42,589 nt of DNA from Pseudomonas sp. TNT3 (GTDB taxonomy: Bacteria > Pseudomonadota > Gammaproteobacteria > Pseudomonadales > Pseudomonadaceae). The stretch is taken from contig NZ_WFGV02000051.1 of the NCBI RefSeq assembly GCF_010095445.2, positions 1 to 42,589 on the forward strand, written 5' to 3'. Every line of letters starts with the position of its first letter. The stretch's first letter is position 1. The translations under genes and the position numbers were made by a program. This document shows, in pieces, positions 33,507-40,781 of the stretch. The notes beneath the pieces are model-generated. The model did not search any database and had not been told where the DNA came from. It saw nothing but the letters and a program-made list of their open reading frames with translations.

Positions 33507-35186
33507 TTACCGCTCATGTACATAAGTGCCCGGTGCAGCTTCGCCCGCGACATAGGTTTTGTTTCCCAGAGCGGTCGGCGATTTCTTCAGCTTGCCCGAG
33601 CGCTCCGCCTGCCACGCCTGCCAGTGCAACCACCAGGAGTCGGTGTGCTTTGTGGAGTTTTCTTGCCACTGCTCGGCGTTGGCGGCCATGTCGACACTGG
33701 TCATGTAACGTGACTTCGGATTGCCCGGCGGGTTCAGAATGCTTTGGATGTGGCCGCTGCTCGACAGTACGAACTCGACCTTGCCGCCAAACAGTTGCGC
33801 CGACTTGTAGCAGGACTTCCACGGCGTGATGTGGTCGTTGGTGCCGGCCAGCGAGAAGATGTCGGCAGTGACCTGCTTCAGGTCGATCGGCGTACCGCAC
33901 ACTTCCAGTGCATTGGGGCGGATCAGTGGATTACTTTTGAACATCTCGATCAGGTCGCCGTGGAACGCGGCTGGCAATCGAGTGGTGTCGTTGTTCCAGA
34001 ACAGGATGTCGAACACCGGCGGCTCGTTGCCCAGCAGGTAGTTGTTCACCCAGTAGTTCCAGATCAGATCGTTGGGACGCATCCAGGCGAAGACCTTCGC
34101 CATGTCGCGGCCTTCCAGCACCCCGGCTTGGTAAGAGTGACGCTTGGCGGCCTCGAGGGTCTGCTCGTCGACGAACAGGGCCACGTCGCTGTCCAGGGTG
34201 GTGTCCAGCACGCTGACCAGCAGCGTCAGTGCATTGACCTTCTTCTCGCCGATCGCCGCGTAGTGGCCCAGCAGCGCGGTGCAGGTAATGCCGCCGGAGC
34301 ACGCGCCCAGCATGTTCACGTCTTTGCTGCCGGTGATCGCGGTGACCACGTCCACGGCTTCCTTCAGGGCTTCGATGTAGGTCGACAGGCCCCACTCGCG
34401 CTGTTCCTTGGTCGGGTTGCGCCAGCTGACGATGAAGGTCTGCACATTGTTGCGCAGGCAGAAACGCGCCAGGCTCTTGTCCGGGCTCAGGTCGAATACG
34501 TAGAACTTGTTGATCTGTGGCGGCACCACCAGCAGCGGGCGCTCATGCACTTGCTCGGTAATTGGCCGGTACTGGATTAGCTCCAGCACATCGTTGCGAA
34601 ACACGACTGCGCCTTCCGTTACGCCCAGGCTCTTGCCCACCTCGAACGCGCCCATGTTGACCTGGCTTGGCATGCCGCCGTTGTGCACCATGTCCTTGGC
34701 CAGATGCGAGAGGCCGTCGAGCAGGCTCTTGCCGCCGGTTTCGAAGAAACGTTTGACCGCCGCCGGGTTGGCCGCACTGTTGGTCGGGGCCATGGCTTCG
34801 GTTATGAGGTTGATCACGAAATGCCCTCGGGCGACGTCCTTGGGCTCGAGGTTACTGTCGTCAATCCAGTCGTGGAGTTCCTTGCGCCACGCCAGGTAGG
34901 TTTGCAGGTAGCGTTTGTAGAGCGGGTTCTGGCTCCAGGCCGGATCGGCAAAACGACGGTCATCACCACCCGGTTGCAACGCGGATTTGCCAAACAAAAC
35001 GTTCTTGAGCTCAAGGCCGAAATGGGCGACGTGCTTGGCACTGTGAATCGGTTGTTTGATGGCCTGCCTGAGCACCATTCGAGCAGAAGCCAACAGATCC
35101 TTTCCACGCAGTCCAACGACAGGATTCAGCCCCAAGGTATTTTCCGAGGCCTGAGATTTCAGGTCATCGTTATTCTTGTTACTCAT
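33507..35186 (-). CDS. phaC: Class II PHA synthase PhaC1
   Basis: This 559-residue synthase makes medium-chain-length PHA on the granule surface. The start ATG 35186 has GGAG upstream. Cys296 lies in MLGACSGGIT, Asp451 in GTNDHITPW and His479 in SSSGHIQSIL. It leads the phaC1-phaZ-phaC2-phaD block. A -24/-12 promoter about 125 bases upstream suggests RpoN control. It is closely similar to PhaC2 along its whole length. It is the phaC1 gene of the standard cluster. Confidence 0.96.
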   Translation of the reverse strand: MSNKNNDDLKSQASENTLGLNPVVGLRGKDLLASARMVLRQAIKQPIHSAKHVAHFGLELKNVLFGKSALQPGGDDRRFADPAWSQNPLYKRYLQTYLAWRKELHDWIDDSNLEPKDVARGHFVINLITEAMAPTNSAANPAAVKRFFETGGKSLLDGLSHLAKDMVHNGGMPSQVNMGAFEVGKSLGVTEGAVVFRNDVLELIQYRPITEQVHERPLLVVPPQINKFYVFDLSPDKSLARFCLRNNVQTFIVSWRNPTKEQREWGLSTYIEALKEAVDVVTAITGSKDVNMLGACSGGITCTALLGHYAAIGEKKVNALTLLVSVLDTTLDSDVALFVDEQTLEAAKRHSYQAGVLEGRDMAKVFAWMRPNDLIWNYWVNNYLLGNEPPVFDILFWNNDTTRLPAAFHGDLIEMFKSNPLIRPNALEVCGTPIDLKQVTADIFSLAGTNDHITPWKSCYKSAQLFGGKVEFVLSSSGHIQSILNPPGNPKSRYMTSVDMAANAEQWQENSTKHTDSWWLHWQAWQAERSGKLKKSPTALGNKTYVAGEAAPGTYVHER

Positions 35187-35308
35187 CTACGACGCTCCAT
35201 TGTCCTGAGACGAGTACCTGTTCCGCTGTTCAGTCGCACAGCACGCGTCAGGTACTACTGCTCGGGTGACCGATAATCTGCACCACTGCTTTTTTATGCA
35301 GAGAGCAC

Positions 35309-35324
35309 TGCAGGGAACTTGCCA
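35309..35324 (-). promoter_or_regulatory. Sigma-54 (RpoN) promoter upstream of phaC1
   Basis: On the minus strand the sequence reads TGGCAAGTTCCCTGCA, with the GG and GC separated by exactly ten bases. It fits the TGGCAC..N5..TTGCA consensus with two mismatches. Transcription would start near 35298, leaving a leader of about 110 bases before phaC1. Upstream is an AT-rich stretch with an A-tract (35346-35355 region). RpoN-dependent phaC1 control is known from P. aeruginosa. No clear IHF site was found. Confidence 0.7.
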
Positions 35325-35441
35325 GCTCCATTGGTTACCCGAGTTTAATTTTTTTCGCAAGCGGGCCAATCGTCGGCCCTGAAGCGGAGCATTCAAACAG
35401 ATGAAATTAGAAAATGCCCACTAATGAGCAAGAGGTGCGGG

Positions 35442-35822
35442 CTAGAGCATCAGCTTGACGATGGATTCGTTCGGGTCGCGGGTTTTCCCTGCCGCTTTGA
35501 GCTCGGCAAGATAATCGCTCCAGAGATCCTCCTGACGCACACCCAGCTGGTACAGGTATTCCCAGGTGAACAGGCCGCTGTCGTGCCCGTCGTCGAAGGT
35601 CAATTTCAGTGCGTACTGACCGGCAGGTTCTACCTTGGTCAGTCCTACGCCGATCTTGCCAAATTGCAGGATAGGTTTGCCGTGGCCCTGGACCTCGGCG
35701 GAAGGGGAGTGCACGCGCAGGAATTCGGCGGGCAGGTGATGTTCCTCGCCGGATGCGTATTTCAGCGACAGGGTTTTCGAGGCTTTGTGGAGTTTGATGT
35801 CGGTGGGGAGTTGGGTCGTCAT
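35442..35822 (-). CDS. DUF971 family protein
   Basis: This 126-residue cytoplasmic protein resembles the DUF971 (gamma-butyrobetaine hydroxylase-like N-terminal) domain. It starts MTTQLPTDIKLHKASKTLSL at ATG 35822. Key segments are LPAEFLRVHSPSAEVQGHG and LKLTFDDGHDSGLFTWEYLYQLG, the conserved core of the family. The function of the free-standing form is not known; in eukaryotes the domain is fused to 2-oxoglutarate dioxygenases. It lies between hslU and phaC1 and is on the same strand, separated from hslU by a REP doublet. Confidence 0.85.
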   Translation of the reverse strand: MTTQLPTDIKLHKASKTLSLKYASGEEHHLPAEFLRVHSPSAEVQGHGKPILQFGKIGVGLTKVEPAGQYALKLTFDDGHDSGLFTWEYLYQLGVRQEDLWSDYLAELKAAGKTRDPNESIVKLML

Positions 35823-35870
35823 GGGGCCGGTCGTCCGTCTGATGGAGGCCCTGTGTCGGCAGGTGATCCC

Positions 35871-36002
35871 GTGGCGAGGGAGCTTGCTCCCGCTCGGCTG
35901 CGCAGCAGTCGTAAAACCCGGGCGATGCGGTTCATCTGATAAACCGCATTCGCGGGCTTTGGGGCCGCTGCGCGTCCCAGCGGGAGCAAGCTCCCTCGCC
36001 AC
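35871..36002. repeat. REP doublet 12 (GTGGCGAGGGAGCTTGCTCCCGCT type)
   Basis: Perfect 24-base inverted arms lie at 35871-35894 and 35979-36002. The 84-base centre has its own inverted repeat, ATGCGGTT...AACCGCAT (about 35925-35949), so a nested structure can form. It lies between hslU and the DUF971 gene. This arm sequence differs most from the others. Confidence 0.9.
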
Positions 36003-36028
36003 AGAAGCCCGCTCACACAGATTTTGAC

Positions 36029-37369
36029 CTACAGGATATAACGGGACAGGTCTTCGTTCTGCGCCAATTCGCCCAAGTGGCTGTTGACGTATTCCGCGTC
36101 GATCAGGATCACCTTGCCGTCGTGGCTGCTGGCCAGGTCGCCGGCACTGAACGACACCTCTTCAAGCAGGCGCTCAAGCAACGTGTGCAAACGACGGGCA
36201 CCGATGTTCTCGGTCTTTTCGTTAACCTGCCAGGCAATCTCGGCAATGCGCTTGATGCCGTCCGGCATGAACTCGATGCCCAACCCTTCGGTTTTCAACA
36301 GGGCGCAATATTGCTCGGTCAGCGATGCATGGGGTTCGCTGAGGATGCGCTCGAAGTCTTCAGGCGTCAGCGCCTTCAGTTCGACACGGATCGGCAGACG
36401 ACCTTGCAGTTCAGGCACCAGATCGCTTGGCTTGCTGAGGTGGAACGCGCCGGATGCAATGAACAGGATGTGGTCGGTCTTGACCATGCCCAGCTTGGTG
36501 TTGACGGTGCAGCCTTCGATCAGCGGCAGCAAGTCACGCTGCACGCCTTCACGGGACACGTCGACACCACCGGAATTGCCGCGCTTGGCGACCTTGTCGA
36601 TTTCGTCGATGAACACGATGCCGTGCTGCTCGACCGCTTCCAGCGCCTTGGCCTTCAACTCTTCTTCGTTGACCAGTCGACCGGCTTCTTCATCGCGGAC
36701 CAGCTTCAGCGCTTCCTTGACCTTGAGCTTGCGGCTTTTCTTTTTGCCTTTGCCCATGTTGGCAAACAGGCTCTGCAACTGGTTGGTCATTTCTTCCATG
36801 CCTGGCGGCGCGGAAATATCGACGCCGGCCACTTCGGCGACTTCGATTTCGATTTCCTTGTCATCCAGCTGACCTTCGCGCAGACGCTTGCGGAACAGCT
36901 GGCGGGTGTTGGAGTCGGCCGACGTTACCGTGTCATCGCTGTTGAAACCCGCGCGTGCCGGAGGCAGCAGGGCGTCAAGAATACGGTCTTCGGCAGCGTC
37001 TTCGGCGCGATGGCGCACCTTGGTCATTTCCTGTTCGCGCAGCAGCTTGATAGCCGCATCTGCCAGGTCACGGATGATCGATTCAACGTCGCGGCCGACA
37101 TAGCCGACCTCGGTGAATTTGGTCGCTTCGACTTTGATGAACGGCGCGTTGGCGAGTTTGGCCAGACGACGGGCGATTTCGGTTTTGCCGACACCGGTCG
37201 GGCCGATCATCAGGATGTTCTTCGGTGTTACTTCAACGCGCAGCTCTTCAGGCAGCTGCATCCGGCGCCAGCGGTTACGCAGCGCGATGGCGACGGCGCG
37301 TTTGGCATCGTCCTGGCCGATGATATGGCGATTGAGTTCGTGGACGATTTCACGGGGAGTCATGGACAT
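36029..37369 (-). CDS. hslU: HslU, ATPase of the HslVU protease
   Basis: This 446-residue AAA+ ATPase unfolds proteins and feeds them into HslV. It starts MSMTPREIVHELNRHIIGQDDAK, though the internal MTPREIV start is possible. Walker A GPTGVGKT is at residues 56-63, with GYVGRDVES (pore loop) following. Walker B GIVFIDEIDK is near residue 258, and ELQGRLPIRVEL gives sensor and arginine-finger regions. The C-terminal end DLSRYIL inserts into HslV in relatives. The I-domain covers about residues 110-240. It is expressed from the hslV promoter. Confidence 0.96.
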   Translation of the reverse strand: MSMTPREIVHELNRHIIGQDDAKRAVAIALRNRWRRMQLPEELRVEVTPKNILMIGPTGVGKTEIARRLAKLANAPFIKVEATKFTEVGYVGRDVESIIRDLADAAIKLLREQEMTKVRHRAEDAAEDRILDALLPPARAGFNSDDTVTSADSNTRQLFRKRLREGQLDDKEIEIEVAEVAGVDISAPPGMEEMTNQLQSLFANMGKGKKKSRKLKVKEALKLVRDEEAGRLVNEEELKAKALEAVEQHGIVFIDEIDKVAKRGNSGGVDVSREGVQRDLLPLIEGCTVNTKLGMVKTDHILFIASGAFHLSKPSDLVPELQGRLPIRVELKALTPEDFERILSEPHASLTEQYCALLKTEGLGIEFMPDGIKRIAEIAWQVNEKTENIGARRLHTLLERLLEEVSFSAGDLASSHDGKVILIDAEYVNSHLGELAQNEDLSRYIL

Positions 37370-37424
37370 AGTATTTGGCGGACCTCAAGCAAGAATGAGC
37401 CGTGGCACAAAGGCCTAAACAGGC

Positions 37425-37955
37425 TTACTCGGCGCAGTCCTGCTCCTCAATGGTCAGGGTGTGGTTGGTGAATACACAGATGTCGCCGGCGATACCCAAG
37501 GCGGTTTCGACGATTTCCCGAGCCGACAGATCGGTTTTCTTCATCAGCGCGCTGGCGGCGGCCTGGGCGTAACCACCCCCTGAACCCATGGCGATCAAAC
37601 CTCCTTCGGGTTCGACCACGTCACCATTGCCGGTAATGATCAGGGAAGCGTCTTTGTTGGCGACCGCGAGCATGGCTTCGAGGCGGCTGAGGGAGCGGTC
37701 GGTGCGCCATTCTTTGGCGAGTTCAACGGCGGCGCGCACCAGGTGGCCCTGATGTTTTTCAAGCTGGCCTTCAAAACGCTCGAAGAGGGTGAAAGCGTCA
37801 GCCGTGGCCCCGGCAAAACCGGCGATAACCTGACCGTGGTACAGGCGGCGAACTTTCTTCGCGTTGCCTTTCATCACGGTATTGCCGAGAGAAACCTGGC
37901 CGTCGCCGCCCATGACGACTTTGCCGTGGCGGCGAACTGAAACGATGGTGGTCAA
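37425..37955 (-). CDS. hslV: HslV, peptidase of the HslVU protease (TTG start)
   Basis: This 176-residue threonine peptidase assembles as a double hexamer with HslU and degrades unfolded and regulatory proteins in the cytoplasm. The start codon is TTG at 37955, followed by ACC for the catalytic Thr that becomes the N-terminus after methionine removal (TTIVSVRRHGKVVMGGDGQVS). This start is fixed by that requirement, and GGAG lies eight bases upstream. ITGNGDVVEP and IAMGSGGGYAQAAA are typical. It leads hslVU behind a heat-shock promoter. Confidence 0.95.
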   Translation of the reverse strand: MTTIVSVRRHGKVVMGGDGQVSLGNTVMKGNAKKVRRLYHGQVIAGFAGATADAFTLFERFEGQLEKHQGHLVRAAVELAKEWRTDRSLSRLEAMLAVANKDASLIITGNGDVVEPEGGLIAMGSGGGYAQAAASALMKKTDLSAREIVETALGIAGDICVFTNHTLTIEEQDCAE

Positions 37956-38000
37956 GGGAGAGTCTCCACGCAGCGGGGCGAAAATGCCTTATGCAAACTC

Positions 38001-38028
38001 ATATGGGGGTGGTGACGGGTTTTTCAAC
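38001..38028 (-). promoter_or_regulatory. Sigma-32 (RpoH) heat-shock promoter for hslVU
   Basis: On the minus strand the -35 reads GTTGAAA (38022-38028) and the -10 reads CCCCATAT (38001-38008), with a 13-base spacer. The -10 matches the CCCCATNT consensus exactly and the -35 differs from CTTGAAA at the first base only. A start near 37994 would give a leader of about 39 bases before hslV. HslVU is a classic RpoH target. Confidence 0.85.
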
Positions 38029-38064
38029 TGCGGGGAGGGAGAGGAGACGAGTGGTGCGAGTCGC

Positions 38065-38146
38065 GTAGGAGCTGCCGCAGGCTGCGATCTTTTGATCTTG
38101 TCTTTAAAAACATAATCAAAAGATCGCAGCCTGCGGCAGCTCCTAC
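38065..38146. repeat. REP doublet 13 (GTAGGAGCTGCCGCAGGCTGCGATCTTTTGAT type)
   Basis: Perfect 32-base inverted arms lie at 38065-38096 and 38115-38146 around an 18-base loop. They sit between the SPOR protein gene and the hslV promoter, downstream of the former in its direction of reading. The arms equal those of doublet 11 except for the last base. Confidence 0.92.
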
Positions 38147-38186
38147 AGGGATTGTTGTCTCCTGCTGGCGCTGTGGCGGCGCAGGG

Positions 38187-38894
38187 TCAGCGGCTCTGGC
38201 GTTGTTGTAACAACAAATTGCTAAACCCGCTGCCCGCCAGTTGTTTCTGAGCGGTGGTCAGCTGTTCGCGGTTGCTGAACGGCCCGACCAACACGCGGTA
38301 CCAGGTCTCGTCCTTCACCGTGCCGGACTCAACCGCTACGGCTTGACCCAGCAGGATGATCTGCGCCCGAACCTTGTCCGCGTCAGCCTCTTTGCGGAAC
38401 GAACCGGCTTGCAGGAAGAACTTGGTCACTGGCGCCGCCTTGGAGACCGGAGGCGCAGGCGGTGGAGTGATCCCGGCCAGTGCCGCCTGTGCCCGTGCCG
38501 TGTCGATCTTCGCTGCTTGCTCAGGCGTCACCGGCGTTGTCGGAATCGCTGGTACTTGCGGCGTCGGCAGGGTTTTCTCCGGGACAGCATCCGGCGGCAC
38601 GATGACTTCCGATTCCGGCAGCAACGTGTAGAAGTCGTACTTCGGCTTCACCGGTTGGGTCGGGCTCGGCGGGGTCTTGTTGGCCTCGGCGATCTTCGTG
38701 GCTTTCTGCTGCTCGATCTTCTCGCGCTTGACGCTCTCGCTGCCCTTGCCAGGCTCCAGCTTCATCAGAAACACGATGAACGCGCCGACCGTCAGGCCGA
38801 TGGCCATCCACAGCCAACCCGGAATCGGTTGCTTCGCAGGAGCTTGGTAACGGCTGGCGCCACGCTTGGGTGCAGGTTTTTTCTTGGCAGCCAA
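38187..38894 (-). CDS. SPOR domain protein, FtsN-like
   Basis: This 235-residue inner-membrane protein probably binds septal peptidoglycan. The short basic cytoplasmic N-terminus (MAAKKKPAPKRGASRY) is followed by one membrane helix (about residues 22-44). A Pro/Thr/Lys-rich linker then leads to a C-terminal SPOR domain of about 75 residues starting TKFFLQAGSFRKEADADKVR. SPOR domains recognise glycan strands lacking stem peptides at division sites. The gene begins one base after argS ends, so it is co-transcribed with it. It may be a functional counterpart of FtsN, which shares this architecture, but that is not proven. Confidence 0.85.
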   Translation of the reverse strand: MAAKKKPAPKRGASRYQAPAKQPIPGWLWMAIGLTVGAFIVFLMKLEPGKGSESVKREKIEQQKATKIAEANKTPPSPTQPVKPKYDFYTLLPESEVIVPPDAVPEKTLPTPQVPAIPTTPVTPEQAAKIDTARAQAALAGITPPPAPPVSKAAPVTKFFLQAGSFRKEADADKVRAQIILLGQAVAVESGTVKDETWYRVLVGPFSNREQLTTAQKQLAGSGFSNLLLQQRQSR

Positions 38895-38895
38895 C

Positions 38896-40632
38896 TTACA
38901 TACGCTCCAGAGTTTCCAGACCCAAGAGTTCCAGGCCTTGCTTGAGAGTGCGACCGGTCAGCGCGGCGAGGCGCAGGCGGCTTTGCATTTGCGCCGGGGT
39001 GTCGGCACTGAGGATCGGGCAGTTCTCGTAGAAGCTGGAGAACAAGCCCGCCACATCGTACAGGTACGTGCACAGAATGTGCGGCGTGCCTTTGTCGGAA
39101 ACGTTGTTCAGGACTTCACCGAACTGCGCCAGTTTGGCCGCCAGTTCGTGCTCGTGCTCCGCTTCCAGAACGATCTGGCCTTCGACTTCGCTGAAATCCT
39201 TGCCGAGTTTGCGGAACACGCCGGCCACACGGGTGTAGGCGTACAACAGATACGGCGCAGTATTGCCTTCGAAATTCAGCATCAGATCGAAGTTGAAGCT
39301 GTAATCGCTGGTGCGGTGCTTGGACAGATCAGCGTATTTGACCGCGCCGATGCCTACGACCTTGGCGATGTTGCGCAGCTCGGCTTCGGCCAGCTCGGGG
39401 TTCTTGTCCTTGACCAGGGTATAGGCGCGCTCCTGGGCTTCGATCAGCAGGTCGATCAGCTTCACGGTGCCGCCGTCACGGGTCTTGAACGGACGGCCGT
39501 CAGCGCCGTTCATGGTGCCGAAGCCCATGTGTTCCATTTCCATCGGGCGCGTCACGAAGCCTGCCTTGCGGGCCACGGCGAACACCTGCTGGAAATGCAG
39601 GGCCTGGCGCTGATCGACAAAATACAGTGCGCGATCGGCTTTCAGTACGTTGCTGCGATAGCGCACGGCCGCCAGGTCGGTGGTCGCGTAGAGGTAGCCA
39701 CCGTCAGCCTTGACGATGATCACCGGCAGCGGGTCGCCATCGGCATTCTTGAACTCGTCGAGGAAAACGCACTGCGCGCCGTTGCTTTCGACAAGCATGC
39801 CGGCGGCCTTCAGGTCGTTGACCACGTTGATCAGGTCGTCGTTGTAGGCGCTTTCACCCATCACGTCGGCCATGGTCAGCTTGACGTTCAACAGCTCGTA
39901 GATTTTCTGGCAGTGGGACAGCGAGATGTCCTTGAACTTGGTCCACAGCGCCAGGCAGTCCGGGTCGCCGGCTTGCAGCTTGACCACCAGACCACGGGCA
40001 CGGTCGGCGAACTCTTCGGATTCGTCGAAGCGTTGCTTGGCCGCACGGTAGAAATTTTCCAGGTCCGACAGCTCGTCACTGGTGATCGGGTTTTCCTGGA
40101 GATAAGCCATCAGCATGCCGAACTGGGTGCCCCAGTCGCCGACGTGGTTCTGACGGATCACGGTGTCGCCGAGAAACTCCAGTACGCGAGCCACGCCGTC
40201 GCCGATGATGGTCGAGCGCAAATGGCCGACGTGCATCTCCTTGGCGAGGTTGGGGGCGGACAGGTCGACAACGGTGCGTTGGGCCGGGCCGGCCTTGCGC
40301 ACGCCGATGTGTTCGTCGGCGAGTGCGGCGTCCAGGCGAGCGGCCAGGGCTTGGGTGTTCTGGAAGAAATTCAGGAAGCCTGGGCCGGCGATTTCAGTCT
40401 TGGTGACGTTCTCGTCAGCCGGCAGCGCGGCGATGATTTTTTCGGCCAGGTCGCGCGGTTTCATGCCGGCCGGTTTGGCGAGCATCATCGCGATGTTGCT
40501 GGCGAAATCGCCGTTCTTCTTGTCTCGGGAGTTTTCCACCTGGATCGCCGGCGACAGGCCTTCAGGCAACACACCTTCGTTGACGAGTTGGGTGATGGCT
40601 TGTTGGATCAGCTGACGAATGGTGTCTTTCAT
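38896..40632 (-). CDS. argS: Arginyl-tRNA synthetase
   Basis: This 578-residue class I synthetase attaches arginine to tRNA-Arg. ATG 40632 gives MKDTIRQLIQQAI, with GAGAG upstream; the frame is open further back but has no proper start. Segments are the N-terminal Add1 domain, SAPNLAKEMHVGHLRSTIIG (HIGH-type motif in HVGHL), GTMNGADGRPFKTRDGGTV (KMSKS-like loop), and the C-terminal anticodon-binding end LLGLETLERM. Length and motifs match other Pseudomonas ArgS. A sigma-70 type promoter lies upstream. Confidence 0.96.
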   Translation of the reverse strand: MKDTIRQLIQQAITQLVNEGVLPEGLSPAIQVENSRDKKNGDFASNIAMMLAKPAGMKPRDLAEKIIAALPADENVTKTEIAGPGFLNFFQNTQALAARLDAALADEHIGVRKAGPAQRTVVDLSAPNLAKEMHVGHLRSTIIGDGVARVLEFLGDTVIRQNHVGDWGTQFGMLMAYLQENPITSDELSDLENFYRAAKQRFDESEEFADRARGLVVKLQAGDPDCLALWTKFKDISLSHCQKIYELLNVKLTMADVMGESAYNDDLINVVNDLKAAGMLVESNGAQCVFLDEFKNADGDPLPVIIVKADGGYLYATTDLAAVRYRSNVLKADRALYFVDQRQALHFQQVFAVARKAGFVTRPMEMEHMGFGTMNGADGRPFKTRDGGTVKLIDLLIEAQERAYTLVKDKNPELAEAELRNIAKVVGIGAVKYADLSKHRTSDYSFNFDLMLNFEGNTAPYLLYAYTRVAGVFRKLGKDFSEVEGQIVLEAEHEHELAAKLAQFGEVLNNVSDKGTPHILCTYLYDVAGLFSSFYENCPILSADTPAQMQSRLRLAALTGRTLKQGLELLGLETLERM

Positions 40633-40692
40633 GGGGCTCTCTTTCGACCGCAAGCGCGGCGGCGCCTGGATGCGCGGGTGGAAAAACTGGGC

Positions 40693-40721
40693 ATTATCCG
40701 TGGCGGAGACGGGCTTGCCAA
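40693..40721 (-). promoter_or_regulatory. Sigma-70 promoter upstream of argS
   Basis: On the minus strand TTGGCA (40716-40721) and GATAAT (40693-40698) are separated by 17 bases, each matching the consensus at five of six positions. Transcription would start near 40686, about 55 bases before ATG 40632. This gives argS and the SPOR gene a promoter separate from priA. Confidence 0.6.
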
Positions 40722-40781
40722 CTATAGCGGGCAGGTTATGGATATGTGGTGACAAAAAGCGGTGCGTCAGGCCCACAGGTA

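Noticed and set aside
35325..35441. IHF site upstream of the phaC1 -24/-12 promoter
   Set aside because: The region is AT-rich with an A-tract, but no stretch matches the IHF consensus well enough to call.
321..38146. REP doublets considered as insertion sequences or rho-independent terminators
   Set aside because: They carry no transposase gene, are only about 65-130 bases long and lack T-runs after the stems. They fit non-autonomous REP pairs.
38866..40752. Open frame of about 630 codons on the plus strand across argS
   Set aside because: It is antisense to a sure argS gene, with shadow composition and no family motif. The same holds for long antisense frames over hslU, phaC1, phaC2, ubiB and opgH.
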